Assembly (NCBI GenBank): GCA_030737835.1
Contig: CM060849.1
Span: 25,738,855 to 25,802,854 of the forward strand
Source of the DNA: Acorus gramineus
Lineage: Eukaryota > Streptophyta > Magnoliopsida > Acorales > Acoraceae
Reading direction: 5' to 3'
DNA: 64,000 bases
Below the pieces are notes generated by a model. The model saw only the letters and a list, made by a program, of their open reading frames with translations, had not been told where the DNA came from and searched no databases. The first letter of the stretch is position 1; every line of letters begins with the position of its first letter. Shown here in pieces: positions 46,620-58,300 of the stretch. The position numbers and the translations under genes are program-made.

Positions 46620-48194
46620 TTCTGCCCTCTGAAAAGGACCGGTTTTGAGATAAAAAAAATTCAGGTGAGAGGTCCTACATCAACTCATAAAATGGGGTCC
46701 TATATATATATTAAAATTTTTGAATAAATGTTTTAATCATATTAATAATAAAAAATTCAAGACTAAAAAAAAAATGATAATAATAATTAAAATAAAATAT
46801 AACGAAAAAAAAAACTTATTCAGTTCTTCTTTAAAAAAAAAAAAAATCACAAAAATAAGATCATTTCTTTTATAGAAAATAGACAAATCCCTATAAAATA
46901 GAATATATTAAAAATATATTAAATATATAAAGATACATATGAGATTTTTTAAAAATCACAAAAAAATATTTTTCATAATGATGTCAACAAATATTACATT
47001 TTCAAATAAAACTTATAAATTTAAAATAAATAGGAAGACATATTCAAGTTATTTTTTAAAAAAAATTAATTTTAGAGTGTTGTTACACATAGTTTTATTC
47101 TAGTCTCAATCTCAGTTTCATGTGCGTCGATAGAAAATTATCAAAGCGTATATTCATCTTAACAATGCATATATGCTATTTATTATAATATATGCTTCAC
47201 TTATTGTAAAAACATGTATCTTATTAGATGATATACACTATTTTAAAAAAATTCAAAATGCTTTTAAATTGAATTTAGGGCTACAAAATGGACTGGATGT
47301 AAAATTATCATTAAGTTTAATGTCAAAAGGTTAACATAAGAAAAATTCCTGGATTTTGGAGCCCTCTTGAAGAAGGGGCCCTAGGCGGTCGCCTACCCAG
47401 TCTATAGTCAGGGCAAACCATGCCTCTGACTTTCACTCATCCACATGAGAGCTTCTCCCACTTGGATTCACCACACGAAGAGGTTATCATGGTAACAACC
47501 ACCACACGATGAGGTTATCCATTCTCTCTCGGATGATGTCAAGATAACAATTACCGCATGAAATTAATAATGTAGTGAAACATTAACTGTGTATCTAAAA
47601 GTATTAACAATGTAATGAGATAGCACAACAATGTATATGATATTATGGATCACAGAGGTAAGATAATTACATTTAACTAGTAACTAACATAAAGCATGAG
47701 TTGGATCTAGAAAAAATGTTTTATCAAATTAGGGATTTTAAAAAAATACAATAGTGTCAAAGACTAAAAAATAATAAGGGGGTGATATGAAATATCATAA
47801 TTAATTTTTCTTTTAATTTTTTATAATATGATATTTTTCAACATCTAGTATTAGATACGACATGAAGATATATTAATTAATGTAACACGATTATGAACTG
47901 TTCGATTGACATTGAAGATCACCAAATGAATGATGACTCACACAATGCATCATTAATCATGTAGAATTTTTAATAATTTGATCACATATTTAGAATGAGA
48001 CAATTAAGAATTTTATCCTGACTTTTGTAGTTTTGTTTGAGGGGTTATGACAAAAATGTCAGGATCTAAATATTTAAAAAATGACATTTTTTTTATTAAA
48101 GCAAAGATTGATGATGCTATCATGTCATTGTCAGACAAATATCGGGACAATTGTTGAAATGAATAAGCCATCATTTTTGAAATGAATAATGAAA
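46620..48194. other. Upstream region of CYP72A copy 2
   Basis: AT-rich with no gene. A hAT-type terminus ends near 47428; read inwards it is CAGAGGCATGGTTTGCCCTG, followed by gtaggcgaccgcctagggcc. The partner end was not found. 47.81-48.1 kb (atgatatttttcaac ... gagacaatt ... tcctgacttttgtag) recurs at 52.2-52.37 kb and in part at 59.55-59.65 kb, so it belongs to the duplicated 5' flank of the array. Confidence 0.5.
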
Positions 48195-48440
48195 CGAAAC
48201 ATTACAATCACATATTTGGTGTATCGCGTATCCTTCAAATTTCCTCGGTTGAAACGTGAGAATCAAGAAATTCTTTTTTTCTTCATTGAAAAAGATGTAC
48301 AACAAGATTAACTTGATGATGGCAGACTTATTCAACAAACGAGTAACAAAGGAATGATCAAATTTTTATAGGAAAAATGTGTGTTTTTAAGTGATCACTC
48401 TTTTCTCATGGATCATTTATTTAATATTTAAAATTTTGAT
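48195..48440. repeat. Duplicated 5' flank of CYP72A unit 2
   Basis: Series cacatatttggtgtatcgcg, ggttgaaacgtgag, cttcattgaaaaagatgtac, ttgatgatggcagacttatt, aagtgatcactctt, ggatcatttatttaat. Matches 34.56-34.92 kb and 52.38-52.59 kb. It is followed directly by the 3' flank of the next unit (48.46 kb), giving an array junction of the form gataacacttaatcccatgc. Confidence 0.85.
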
Positions 48441-48462
48441 AACACTTAATCCCATGCGTCTT

Positions 48463-48536
48463 CCATGAGTTAGTTTATAAGATCTTACTACATTACAAAT
48501 CAATCACAATGAAATCTTGGCCATTCAGATGGTTAC
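48463..48536. repeat. 3' flank of a fourth (gene-less) CYP72A unit
   Basis: gtcttccatgagttagttta, then ttactacattacaaatcaatcacaatg and ttggccattcagatggttac match the 3' flanks of copies 1-3. No P450 exon follows. At 48537 the homology stops in a CAGGGGCG-type hAT terminus, followed by retroelement sequence up to ~51.8 kb. Confidence 0.85.
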
Positions 48537-49185
48537 CAGGGGCGGAGTGAGCACTTAATTTTAGGGTGGACTAAATTAAAATTTAGTAAAACTTTTAATC
48601 CATATTAAAAGAAATATAAAATTTAAAATGTATATAAATTAAACAAATTCATATTCATAATGAACACTATGTATCTAGTGAAATTGATAACATACACAAA
48701 ATATATATAATAAAATGACACTATTAAATTGAGCTATGTTACACGCAGTCTGTGGTTAACCTCAAATTCAATCCTGCATATCTCATTAGCCATTTAGAGG
48801 GGTGTATACCTCCTTAGGTGAGTATATATCTCGATAAAAAAAATACATTTGTTAAAAATATGTTGAAAATTAGAAATGAAGTAATATACATTTTTTATTA
48901 AAATATATATTTCATTAAATGATGTTTACTAATTTTAAAAAATTAAAAATTGTACAGACTGTCCGTAAGACTATCCACATAACACCCTAGTATTTCCTAT
49001 TAAAATCGAGCCCTACAATGTTTCAAATAATTAAAATTACTTATTATCACATCTGGATGTATATTTTGTAATCACTCTTTTTCAGTACAGATAATCATCT
49101 AATATGCAAAAGATTAATAGTCCACTCACAATAAAATGAGTTTTATAACCTTTCTAAAATAAATTGAAGATAAAATAAAAAAATT
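48537..49185. mobile_element. CAGGGGCG-type hAT terminus and AT-rich remnant
   Basis: Begins CAGGGGCGGAGTGAGCACTT with the subterminal phrase agggtggact, like the terminus at 35999. It is inserted in the array 3' flank right after atggttac. The far terminus and second copy of the target site were not found; presumably they were lost with the P450 gene or replaced by the gypsy LTR. The rest is AT-rich without features. Confidence 0.5.
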
Positions 49186-50731
49186 ATTTTGACAAATCTC
49201 AGTCGGGCTATAGACCGGCAGAGCCCACTCATGGCTCCACCCATGTGCATGTGGACCATGTATATAACTGTGATAGAATTCTCCTATTATAATTGCGCAT
49301 GTTAGACTAATCGTGCCTACCTGTGCTAGGCGTGGGTATGACCCGTTGTCGGGTTGTACCTTAAATAGAGCGCAAGCGATGTAATCACCACCCTGCATCC
49401 GTGTGATGCACTTGTTGGAATTCAGAAGAATTCGACGTTGTACTGGTGTTTCGAACCAGTGGTTATGGTGTTTAAGTTAGGCTTACCCGTGCTAGGTGCA
49501 TGTATGAACCGCCCATTGGGTCATCATGCCTTGGGCTTATTTTTGATGCGAGAGCCAAGGTAACTCTTTGTGTCCAAGCGACGCATCTGTGTGGGAGTTC
49601 AGGTGTATTCGATAACATCGGTATATGATTACCGAGAGTAGTTATTTTCCCATTTGGTTTGCATCGCGAACATAGAGTGTTTCCTCCCAATATCTTCCTT
49701 GTTGAAGCTTCCCAGTGTTATAGCTGTCCTAATGGAGGACCCTCACCTGTAGGTACTATCGATGCGTTCGGCAGATGTACTGATCATGGGGGTATACGAG
49801 GTAGAGGCTACCCGGGAGAGGGCTATCGGATGACGAAGGGTGTAGAGCAAAATGATTTATCCCAAAAGTCCCTAGGGTCACCCCTCCGGGGGCTAGGGTG
49901 AGGATGAGTTGGGAGTCACGTGATTACGTGACTCTTATACCTGTCGAGTATACTCTGGGTATGTTACGCCTAACGCTTGAGGTATCGTAGTGTATCTCTA
50001 CCTCATAGCGGATGGACTTGTTGTACTATGTTATGTCTAACGCTTGAGGTATCGTAGTGTATCTCTACCTCGTAGCTGTTAGACTCGTTGTAAACTATTA
50101 TCCAGTAACACCATGTGTTATGGTTAATAGTTTGTTCCTCCCCGAGTGTCCTTTGAGTTTCCCTCGGGAACCAGGGTGAGATGTGGTCACGCCGCTGCGT
50201 GACCTTGCTATCCTTTGGGTTTCCACCTATGTTTTTCCTTGATAGAAAATTGTTCTAACATTAAATTGTTGTATTAGTGCTTGGCTTCTTGTCACTCACT
50301 GAGCTTATAGCTCACCCCTCGCGTACACTCTCTTCCATAGGGGCAATGTTGGGCGTGGAGCTAGAGCTTCCCTGTGGCGTGGTCTTGCATGCGTGGAGCA
50401 TCCCGTCTGGCGGTTGGCGAGTGCGAGGTTGTTGGTAGTCCTAGTGTCATTGATGTATTGTTAATCACGCGTGTTGCACTGATTGTATTTTATTTTGACT
50501 AGACTTAACTCTCACAGAACAGTGATTGTGTATTCGGGTCTGTAATAATTTATTGGTTCACAGACATAGTTGGTATTTTATGCTTCCGCTTTTCAATTAG
50601 CTATCATTTATCTTTGCATTGCCACATTGTATGTTGTTGTTAGAGTCTTTGTTGACCTCAGATATTGATAACTGATATTATATATATTGCCACGTCTCGA
50701 TGACGGCCGCTCTGGGGCGTGACAAAAGGGC
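49186..50731 (+). mobile_element. Ty3/gypsy LTR remnant (Del/Tekay-like)
   Basis: A moderately GC-rich block, unlike its surroundings. Its 3' part reads tcactcactgagcttatagc ... acgtctcgatgacggccgct ... ggggcgtgaca and stops at 50731. These are phrases I associate with the end of LTRs of the Del/Tekay chromovirus lineage. No primer-binding site follows, so it is a solo or 3' LTR. The left border is set by the change in composition only. No pol domains are present. Confidence 0.6.
49963..50096. repeat. 67-bp tandem duplication within the gypsy LTR
   Basis: gttacgcctaacgcttgagg begins at 49963 and a diverged copy, gttatgtctaacgcttgagg, at 50030. Both continue tatcgtagtgtatctctacctc. Confidence 0.8.
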
Positions 50732-51165
50732 CACAAGCAGACTAAAGAAATGGTAAAAAACGCCTCTAACTGTCAGGCGGGCAGTCAAGGCCTGCTAACT
50801 ATGCAACGTGGGCACGAAGTGCCTCATTAACACATGGGGATTTTCACCAAAATCGCCCACTAAGTGTTTGAATGGGGAGACGGTTACAACAGCCAGAGGA
50901 GTTGGAACGGAAATCTAGCCGAGGAACTACGTGTGACTTGATCCCTATAAAAAAGGTACGTAGGCAGCCTAGAGGAGCATCTCAGGTTCAGTCAAATTCA
51001 AGGACCAAATTTACTTCTTTCTACAAAAACAATCCTATCCGAATTTTAACCCCTAAAATGAAAGGTCAAGTTTCTGTTCTGCCTTCGCTGGATGCCTATC
51101 AATTGGACTCCCCCAATTTAGGCCTTTCAAAGAAGTACAGGTTGTAAAGTCTGCGCAATGGGTAT
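50732..51165 (+). mobile_element. Second retroelement fragment (gypsy-like, tentative)
   Basis: Contains cctataaaaaaggtacgtaggcagcct, and the acgtaggca phrase is familiar from LTRs of plant Ty3/gypsy elements. A TATA-like start at 50944 fits an LTR promoter. No inverted TG/CA border or protein-coding segment could be defined. The junction with the LINE near 51165 is approximate. Confidence 0.35.
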
Positions 51166-51775
51166 TTGTAATTACTGAGATGGGAGTGTGGATATAACAA
51201 CAAGAGCAGCAGGAGCTGGTTTTATTGTGGTTAAATTGGATGGGTTCCAAGTATGCGGGGCCAGAAGTCTTGGATGGCCGTAGTCCTCCCCCTTACGTGC
51301 AGAGACTTTAGCTATTACAAGGGGGCTTCAATTTGCTAGATCTCGTGGATACAAGAGGATTTGTATCTGCACTGATTCAGAATCACTTGTTCGATTGTTT
51401 AAGCAACTTCGACCTGCCCCCCCTCCCCCCCTCAATTACAGGACTGTTGGGAGCACTGGCATGTAAATCCTCCATTTGGTGAAAAGCTTCATATGTGTAA
51501 ACAGTGTTAAAGCGTCAGAAGCACTGGCACGGTGTGCCCGTGATACACAGAGGACAATGCTTACAGATTGCCTTGCGGATTACACAATTAGAAGGCTTGT
51601 ATTGCAACGTTTTGATAGCGTTAAAGAATGTATAGCATGGATACATGGTCAAGATCCTGACTTTAATAGTTAGATGTATATATAGTTTTTGCTGTTGGTG
51701 TATAGTTTTGTAGTTTCTTGTATCCCTGTTGCCCTGTTTTTTGGGGCTCATTATACCAAAAAAAAAAAAAAAAAA
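51166..51775 (+). mobile_element. LINE 3' fragment (RNase H) with poly(A) tail
   Basis: Reads AGAGFIVVKLDGFQVCGARS, then RAETLAITRGLQFARSRGYK and ICTDSESLVRLFKQL: the RNase H core with the E and D catalytic-type residues found in plant LINEs. Two frame breaks later (51476-51673) it reads ICVNSVKASEALARCARDTQ and ends near a stop at 51673. A short 3' UTR and an A tract (51759-51775) close the element. It is 5'-truncated and dead. The segment 51410-51435 has C runs that break the frame. Confidence 0.85.
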
Positions 51776-52199
51776 GATCAGTTGATTTTTTTTTTATCAT
51801 CTTTGAAATATATTAATATTCCTGATTCATATAGCAATATTACAAAAATATTCTTGATTCATATAATAAAGGAAAATGTTATATTCAATTTATTTTACAG
51901 TTTAAAATGCATCTTACTTATATTTGTTTTCATTTTGCTAAAATTCATGTATCATATCAAAAAATGTAAGTAATTTTATAAAAGGTACGTCAAGTATATA
52001 TATTACAAGGAATAAAATGATATCATACATAAAAAATTGTAAAAATTTTCCAACGAGATATATATATCATTACAGTAAGTAGAGGGAGAGTTAGATTTGT
52101 AATTCATATTAAATTTTAATTATTTTCTTTCTATAAATGTCGATAATATTTGTATTTTTTTTTTTGTGAGTTTGTTCTTTTTTTTTTTTTTTTTTATCT
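51776..52199. other. AT-rich spacer
   Basis: No gene or defined repeat is seen. T-rich runs occur at 52155-52166 and 52178-52194. Confidence 0.6.
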
Positions 52200-52592
52200 C
52201 TAATATGATATTTTTCAACCTCCAGCAGTAGATACGATTTGGTCAGTCCCTAATAATAATAGACATATAACTTGTTAATCATTGACAAATTTTAAATAAT
52301 TTTGATCACGTGTTTAGTATGAGACAATGAGACAAATAATTTTTAAATTATCCTGACTTTTGTATGGGGGGTATATTGGAGATAAACATATTTGGCGTAT
52401 TATATTCTTCAAATTTACTCGGTGAAACGTGGGCACCAAGAAATTTTTTTTTTATTCATTAAAAAAGATATTCAGCAAGGTTAATTTGATGATGGTAGAC
52501 TTAAACATACGAGTAACGAAGGAGAATGTGTTTTTTTTAAGTGATCACTTGTTTTTTCATGGATCATTTATTTAAAGAGTTTTGATAACACT
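52200..52592. repeat. 5' flank of the gene-less fourth CYP72A unit
   Basis: Carries the same ordered blocks as the 5' flanks of copies 1 and 2: atgatatttttcaac, gagacaat, atcctgacttttgta, acatatttggcgtat, cgtgggcaccaagaaat, ttgatgatgg, gagtaacgaaggag, aagtgatcact, ggatcatttattta, ttttgataacact. It lies just before the 3' flank of unit 3. With 48463-48536 it brackets 3.7 kb that should hold a P450 gene but holds retroelements. Confidence 0.8.
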
Positions 52593-52845
52593 CCACATTT
52601 GGAAACGGGTTTGAATAGGTTTTTTTTATTTATTTTACACGGAGCTAATTTTTCTAAACCCATTTTCAAACAGAAAAATTGGGGTAAAAAATCTGAGTTT
52701 TTCACCCCAATTGCAGTCCGATTTATGTGAAAAAATGTCTAAAACCTCAGTTTTCTAAAAACTGTGGAAGTGCAGCTTCTTGAAAAATCAGTTTTGAATG
52801 CTTTTGCTTAAAATCAGATTTACAATTGTGCAACCAAACGCAGCC
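52593..52845. mobile_element. MITE-like repeat, copy 2, with paralogous empty site
   Basis: A 253-bp insert between gataacact and ttaatctcgtatg. The equivalent junction at 48.45 kb reads gataacacttaatcccatg with nothing between, so the insertion is recognised by comparison. Read inwards, the right end is GGCTGCGTTTGGTTGCAC. The left end (ccacatttggaaacggg) is only a weak match to it. Related to 3433-3650. Class uncertain. Confidence 0.6.
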
Positions 52846-52849
52846 TTAA

Positions 52850-52970
52850 TCTCGTATGTCTTCCGTGAATTAGTTCATAAGATTCTACTAGAGTACACAA
52901 ATCAATCACACTGGAATCGTTACCATTCAATGGTTACAGCACAAATTCACTCACAATAAATTTACATGGG
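52850..52970. repeat. Duplicated 3' flank of CYP72A unit 3
   Basis: gtcttccgtgaattagttca, ctactagagtacacaaatcaatcac and aataaatttacatgg correspond to the flanks of copies 1 and 2. Homology breaks at ~52970 and resumes at ~55318 (gaggcaaacatcgaaatatcg), so ~2.35 kb has been inserted here and ~25 bp of the original lost. Confidence 0.8.
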
Positions 52971-53835
52971 GTAGGGCCAAAAAATGTGACCCACCAACCA
53001 TGCTCTACGTATCTGTGGCCCATGACCCGATGAGGGAAGGCCCACGCCCCGGATCGCCCGCCATTCAAGGGACCGGCCCGTAGGCCCACCAACGTCCAAC
53101 AACTGGACGTCCATCCAAATCAGTTTGTCCAAAACTTTATCAGGGATGATCAATTGCTAATTAGACAAAATCTAATAGATATGATGGGTCTAGAGCTTCC
53201 ATGATAATGATCCTCTAGGATCACAATAATATATCTTATATTGGAGAGCAATCACTAACAGATCCAGGGAATCCCAACTCTTCACGTACATCTAGAGGGG
53301 ATAATAACAACAGATCTTTGCTGATTAGACAAAATCTAATAGATATGATGGGTCTAGAGCTTTCGTGATAATGATCCTCTAGGATCACAATAATATATCT
53401 TAGATTGGAGAGCAATCACCAACAGATCCAGGGAATCCCAACTCTTCATGTACATCTACAGGGGATAATAACAACAGATCTTGTAAATCCCCTAATTCAG
53501 ATAAAAACCTACCCCTAGAATCATAGATTCAATCCCATGCATCCAACAAGGAGGGTAAATCTTCACATGATTCTAGAGTTTCCTAAAGCACTATAAATAG
53601 GGAGTCAGTTCTCCCTGTAGAGGTAGGCATAAATTCTTTTAACAAAAACCCCATTTGGTATATTATACTGACTTGAGTGTCGGAGGATCTTCCGCAGGTC
53701 ATTCCTAACCCTGTGTCCGGCGACGATCGAGGAGGAGGAGTGCCGGTGGACACTAGGAAGCTTTCGGGAGGAGCAGAGTGACGGATCTTGACAACCCGAA
53801 TCCGGTCAGTTGATTTTTCGTCCCTCCACGTGGCT
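52971..53835 (+). mobile_element. Gypsy-type LTR remnant (tentative)
   Basis: Ends with a typical LTR promoter-to-R/U5 layout: ctataaatagggagtcag at 53590, then cttgagtgtcggaggatctt, ctgtgtccggcgacgatcga and gacggatcttgacaaccc. I associate the gagtgtcggag phrase with plant Ty3/gypsy and large non-autonomous LTRs. No coding sequence. Right border approximate. Confidence 0.5.
53156..53483. repeat. 164-bp tandem duplication inside the LTR remnant
   Basis: gctaattagacaaaatctaa at 53156 is repeated from 53320 as gctgattagacaaaatctaa. Both 164-base units run through aatatatctta(t/g)attggag to ataataacaacagatctt with only a handful of substitutions. Confidence 0.85.
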
Positions 53836-55317
53836 AGCTAAGAAGGAGAACACACTCTTGGGAAAAATAATACTATTATCAAACAAAAATAGAGAATAAG
53901 AATATAAAGACAGGTAGGAGAGTCTAATATGGAGTCATGTGGCAACATTATTTTCATAACAGAATAAATCATCTCAATCGCACAAGGTTCTTGACGATCT
54001 ATCCCCAAGATAAAACCACCCAACATTCGTTGTTCTCTTCTTGGTGCAAGCAGGAAGCAAAGTCGAATCAGTCGCAGACTTGATCGCCGCCCAAAAGAAT
54101 AAGGAAAAATAAAATTCATTTTGTGGACTTCTGGTGGAACATTTAGATTTTTTGCATATATGATTCACTACTAAGGTAGTGATGCAGATATCTTAGCCAC
54201 ACATTATATGGACAGACGAGATCAGATGGATCAGAAAAGAAGAAGCCATCTCGATCGATTGGGAACACCATGACTTCAAATGGTCATAACTTTTAAACCG
54301 TAGATCAGAATTACTATTATCATATGTCAACGCGTTCGTATCGATGAGCCCTGCAGGAGTAGTTTCTATGCCATTAGTCCAGATTTCAGTGCGTTTTGAG
54401 ATCATCTTGGGGGTCAAATCGACGGTTGAATGTTATTTTTATCATTTTCGACAGTTTTTACTACTTGTGGCAGTTTTTGGGTTTGTTAGGATTTATTATT
54501 TTATTTTAGGATGTATATTTGGATTTGAATTTCAAATTCTAATTTGAATTCGAATTTTAATATTAGTTATGATTAAATAAGTATTTATTTGTTATTTTAC
54601 ATATTTAGATAATTTGTTAAGACCTGGTTTACAGATTTAGATAATCAGTTGAAATCCTAATCTGTTAAGGATTGTCTATTCTATAAATAGACCTGTAAAC
54701 CAAATGATTAATTAAGTTTTGATTATTAAAGTTTATTATTTTCCTTTGTTTTGTTATTCGCGGTGAATATCAATTACATAGAATTCCATAATTTGATATT
54801 TCTTCAAGAAATCAACAGATTGTTGAAGCCCAACGTCCTCGCATTCTACTTGAAGAATCTCCAGCCTGCAGATTTCACGTCTTTGATCGAATTCGCAGAA
54901 GAGTGTATTCATACGCTGCATTAAGTAACCATTTTATAGGTGTAACGTACGCGCTAATTATGATAAATGTTTTTCGATTACGCCAATTACTGCAAACATT
55001 TAAAATTTTAACATTATAGCAGTTGCAAAAATTAAAGGTTTCAAAAAATAATTATTTACCTTTACCCGAGACCATGTTCGTACCTATACCCGAATACGAA
55101 ATATGCAAAAGCAAATATCATTCACAAGCCACAGCCCCTTCTTAGGTCTTGACTTAAGATCTACATGCGGTATATTTTAAGACTACATTATTGCATTCTT
55201 TAAGCGATGTGAGACTAAACATTTTGAAGGGAACAAAAATTCCCATTAAATTTTTAATATATATCTGTAAAACAATTTAAAACATTTTTTATGGAAATGT
55301 TTTAATTTTCCAACGCA
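53836..55317. mobile_element. Further LTR-like sequence, type uncertain
   Basis: 54.18-54.95 kb resembles another LTR: a TATA-like ctataaatagacc at 54680, followed by tattattttcctttgttttg and a GC-richer R/U5-like stretch ending near 54950. 53.84-54.18 kb and 54.95-55.32 kb are AT-rich with nothing recognised. The whole lies within the insertion that splits the 3' flank of unit 3. Confidence 0.35.
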
Positions 55318-55395
55318 TACAGAGGCAAACATCGAAATATCGCGTATACTAGAAACTTATTTGTACTGATCAGTACAAGCAAAAGAGAATCAAAA

Positions 55396-58300
55396 TCAAA
55401 GCCTACGTAATAATATCTGAGCACCATGCTGGGGTTGAAGAGTAGCAAGAGGGCGAGGGGCGTGAGAATATGTTGGGGAGAGTTCAAAAGAGAAATTCTG
55501 CAACATCATAGCCAAAGCCAACTTAGCTTCTATCAGAGCAAAGCTTTGTCCGATGCATATTCGTGGACCCCATCCAAACGGGTAGAAAGCAATGTGATAC
55601 TTCGAAGCCTTGGCAATGCCTTCAGAAAATCTCTCAGGTTTGAATTCATTGGCATCGTCTCCCCAATATTTAGGATCATGGTGAATGAATAGTATGGGAA
55701 TTGTCAGTTGAACTCCTGGTGGGAATGTTACCTTTCCAAGTTTCATTTTCTTGTAGGTGCGACGGAGGAGGAAGGCAAATGGTGGGTATAGTCGGAGGAC
55801 CTCATACAAAATCATCGTTACCTACAAATGTTAGATATCTTGTGTTAATTATGAAATGAACAACAATAATTGACTATGGGTACCATTAATACACTCACAA
55901 TCTTTAAGTTGTGTAACCCATCATAGTCTGGTTTGTTATCTCCAAACACTTGCATGACCTCTTGTCGCGCGCGTGTTTGCCATTCCGAATGGATACTCAA
56001 GAGAATGATTGTCCATGTGAGAAGGCTAGCTGTGGTCTCTTGTCCGGCGAAGTAAAACAATTTGCACTCTTCAATGACTTCTTCAACTGTCATGGCAAAG
56101 CTTTTGGAGTCCTGTTGTTGACCCAGCTTGAAATTGGATTCGATCAGTATTCCCAACAAATCATCATTATGAACATCTTCCATTTTCATTGCCTTTATTC
56201 TCTTACTAATAATATCGCCTAGGATTTTCCGAATCTCTTTATCAATTTTCCTCATTCTAATATTCCTTATTGTAGGCAGAAACCTGCAGAGGGAAAGAGG
56301 GATTTAAGCCAAAGAAGTGATATGATGAAAAACATGATAGAAACAGTTAACTGGTTCTATATTATCACAACACTTGAAACAGTAAAACTAAGAACAAGAA
56401 TATATACTAATGGTGTTCTGTTTTCCGAGAAACAATTAATATTTTTAGCTCAGATATTTACCATTTCCTTTGGCTCTCTCATCAAATTTGCAAATATCTT
56501 TACCATTAGAGATATACATACCTTTAACAGAATAAAATTTTCACAAAATAACTCATGAATGTCTTGTATTGTTTCATTTGACAGCTTTCATCAGCTGCCA
56601 TATTATGTATATTAATGGTTTCATTTGAGAGTATAAATTCTCAAATTTACTTTCCACCAGCTTCAAAGTACTAATGAGAAGTTCCATCAAATACTCTGGC
56701 ACCACAATCAGCTGTCATATTATGTATTGTAAAGGTTTCTTTGAGAGTTTAGAATCCTGCCCCTGCCCACTATATCAACCAAGCATCAAGAGAACTTCAG
56801 CTCAATGACCAAAATGATGCATGAAATCCACACAATTACGTTGCTGGATTTTATACTTTACCAACATGGATTCTCTGTTTTTTTTTTTTTTTCATTCAGA
56901 TAAATAGATAATTGAAAAGAATAGAAAGGCAGAAAGCCCACCTATAACCTGGAATTGTTGTGAATGGAATGATCTCTGCAAGAAGCTCCGCAAGCTCATT
57001 TTGGAGTTGGAAAATTCTCCTCCCTTCTTCATAGTTGCTACCGAAAGCTGTCCGAGAGATGACATCTCCCGTGAGGTTCTGTAGTTTGGGCCACACATCC
57101 AATTCACAATGTTCTTCATCAGATGAATCCACCAAATTCTTCCATTTGTTGATTAGCTCAACGCAACTATTAGAAAATGCAGGCATCATTAACTGAAGTA
57201 AAGAAAGAACAATCAGTCTGGGGCACCGTTAATATCATTTGTTTCATTACAAGTATAATTTAAATTTAAATTTTTGTAATTCAAGCTGGAGATGACCTTC
57301 AGCTTCTCTTGATGGAAGGCGGGATTTATGATCCGCCGGTGCTTTGCCCACTTCTCGCCATCGTAGCTTACAAGACCCGAGGCCAACAACCGCAGAAGGG
57401 GGTTACTTTTTTGCTTCGCAAAGTGACCAAACTTGTTCGATAGAACCTCTTTAGCCAGCTCGGGATCTATAATGGTCACTCTGGGTATGGGTCCAAACCA
57501 TGTAACACACATTTTTCCTACATAATATTGAAGAATCACAGTCAGATCAATTTGTTTAACCTACTTTTTAAGCATCAAATCCAATCCATTATTTCCTGGT
57601 GAAGATTGAGCAGCAAATCCAATTGGAGATCAAGAGTCAACTAGGCATAATGAGGGGCTATATGTGGTATACTTAATTAAGACGCAATTTGGAAAATCTT
57701 GGTACACCACTTTAACAATCCTTGAATTGTCAAAGTAATGTAATGCTCAAGGATCCTCAAATAATAAACATGATTAACTAGGATAAATCCACAAGACCTT
57801 CAAAATAAGATAACATAATCTAGGATCTAAAGAATAATAATAAAATAATCTAATACATTGAAATAATTAGAAGGCCCATCAAAACAACTGTATAAGTCCT
57901 CAGAACTCCATGAACTCAAGCACAGAGACAGCTAACAACACTACTAACCAAATCAACAGTGGTGCATTCAAACAATTTCTTCCATTTCAAAACCATTGCT
58001 AGCATGATAGGGAAAGGTATTACAATCATTCTTAATCCCCTTGAATACCAACCAAATAAAAGTAAATTCCTTATCAGTGACAATAGATAAAACTTTCAAT
58101 GCATAGGGATAAAAATAACACGGCGGTGTGAACGGACAGAAGGATCTGATTTATGCTAATATCCCCAAACCTCGAATCCACAAGTAAGAAAACACAAAAA
58201 AGATAATTTTTACTGATTCAGAAGTTGTTCTCATATAGAATTGTTGACAACCTTTTTGTAGACCACAAATACCAAAAACATACTCCCTTAAAAATAGTAA

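Noticed and set aside
55559-55590. FGWGPR in copy 3 considered as a heme-motif defect
   Set aside because: Trp at this position is common in CYP72A proteins; Arg and Cys are kept.
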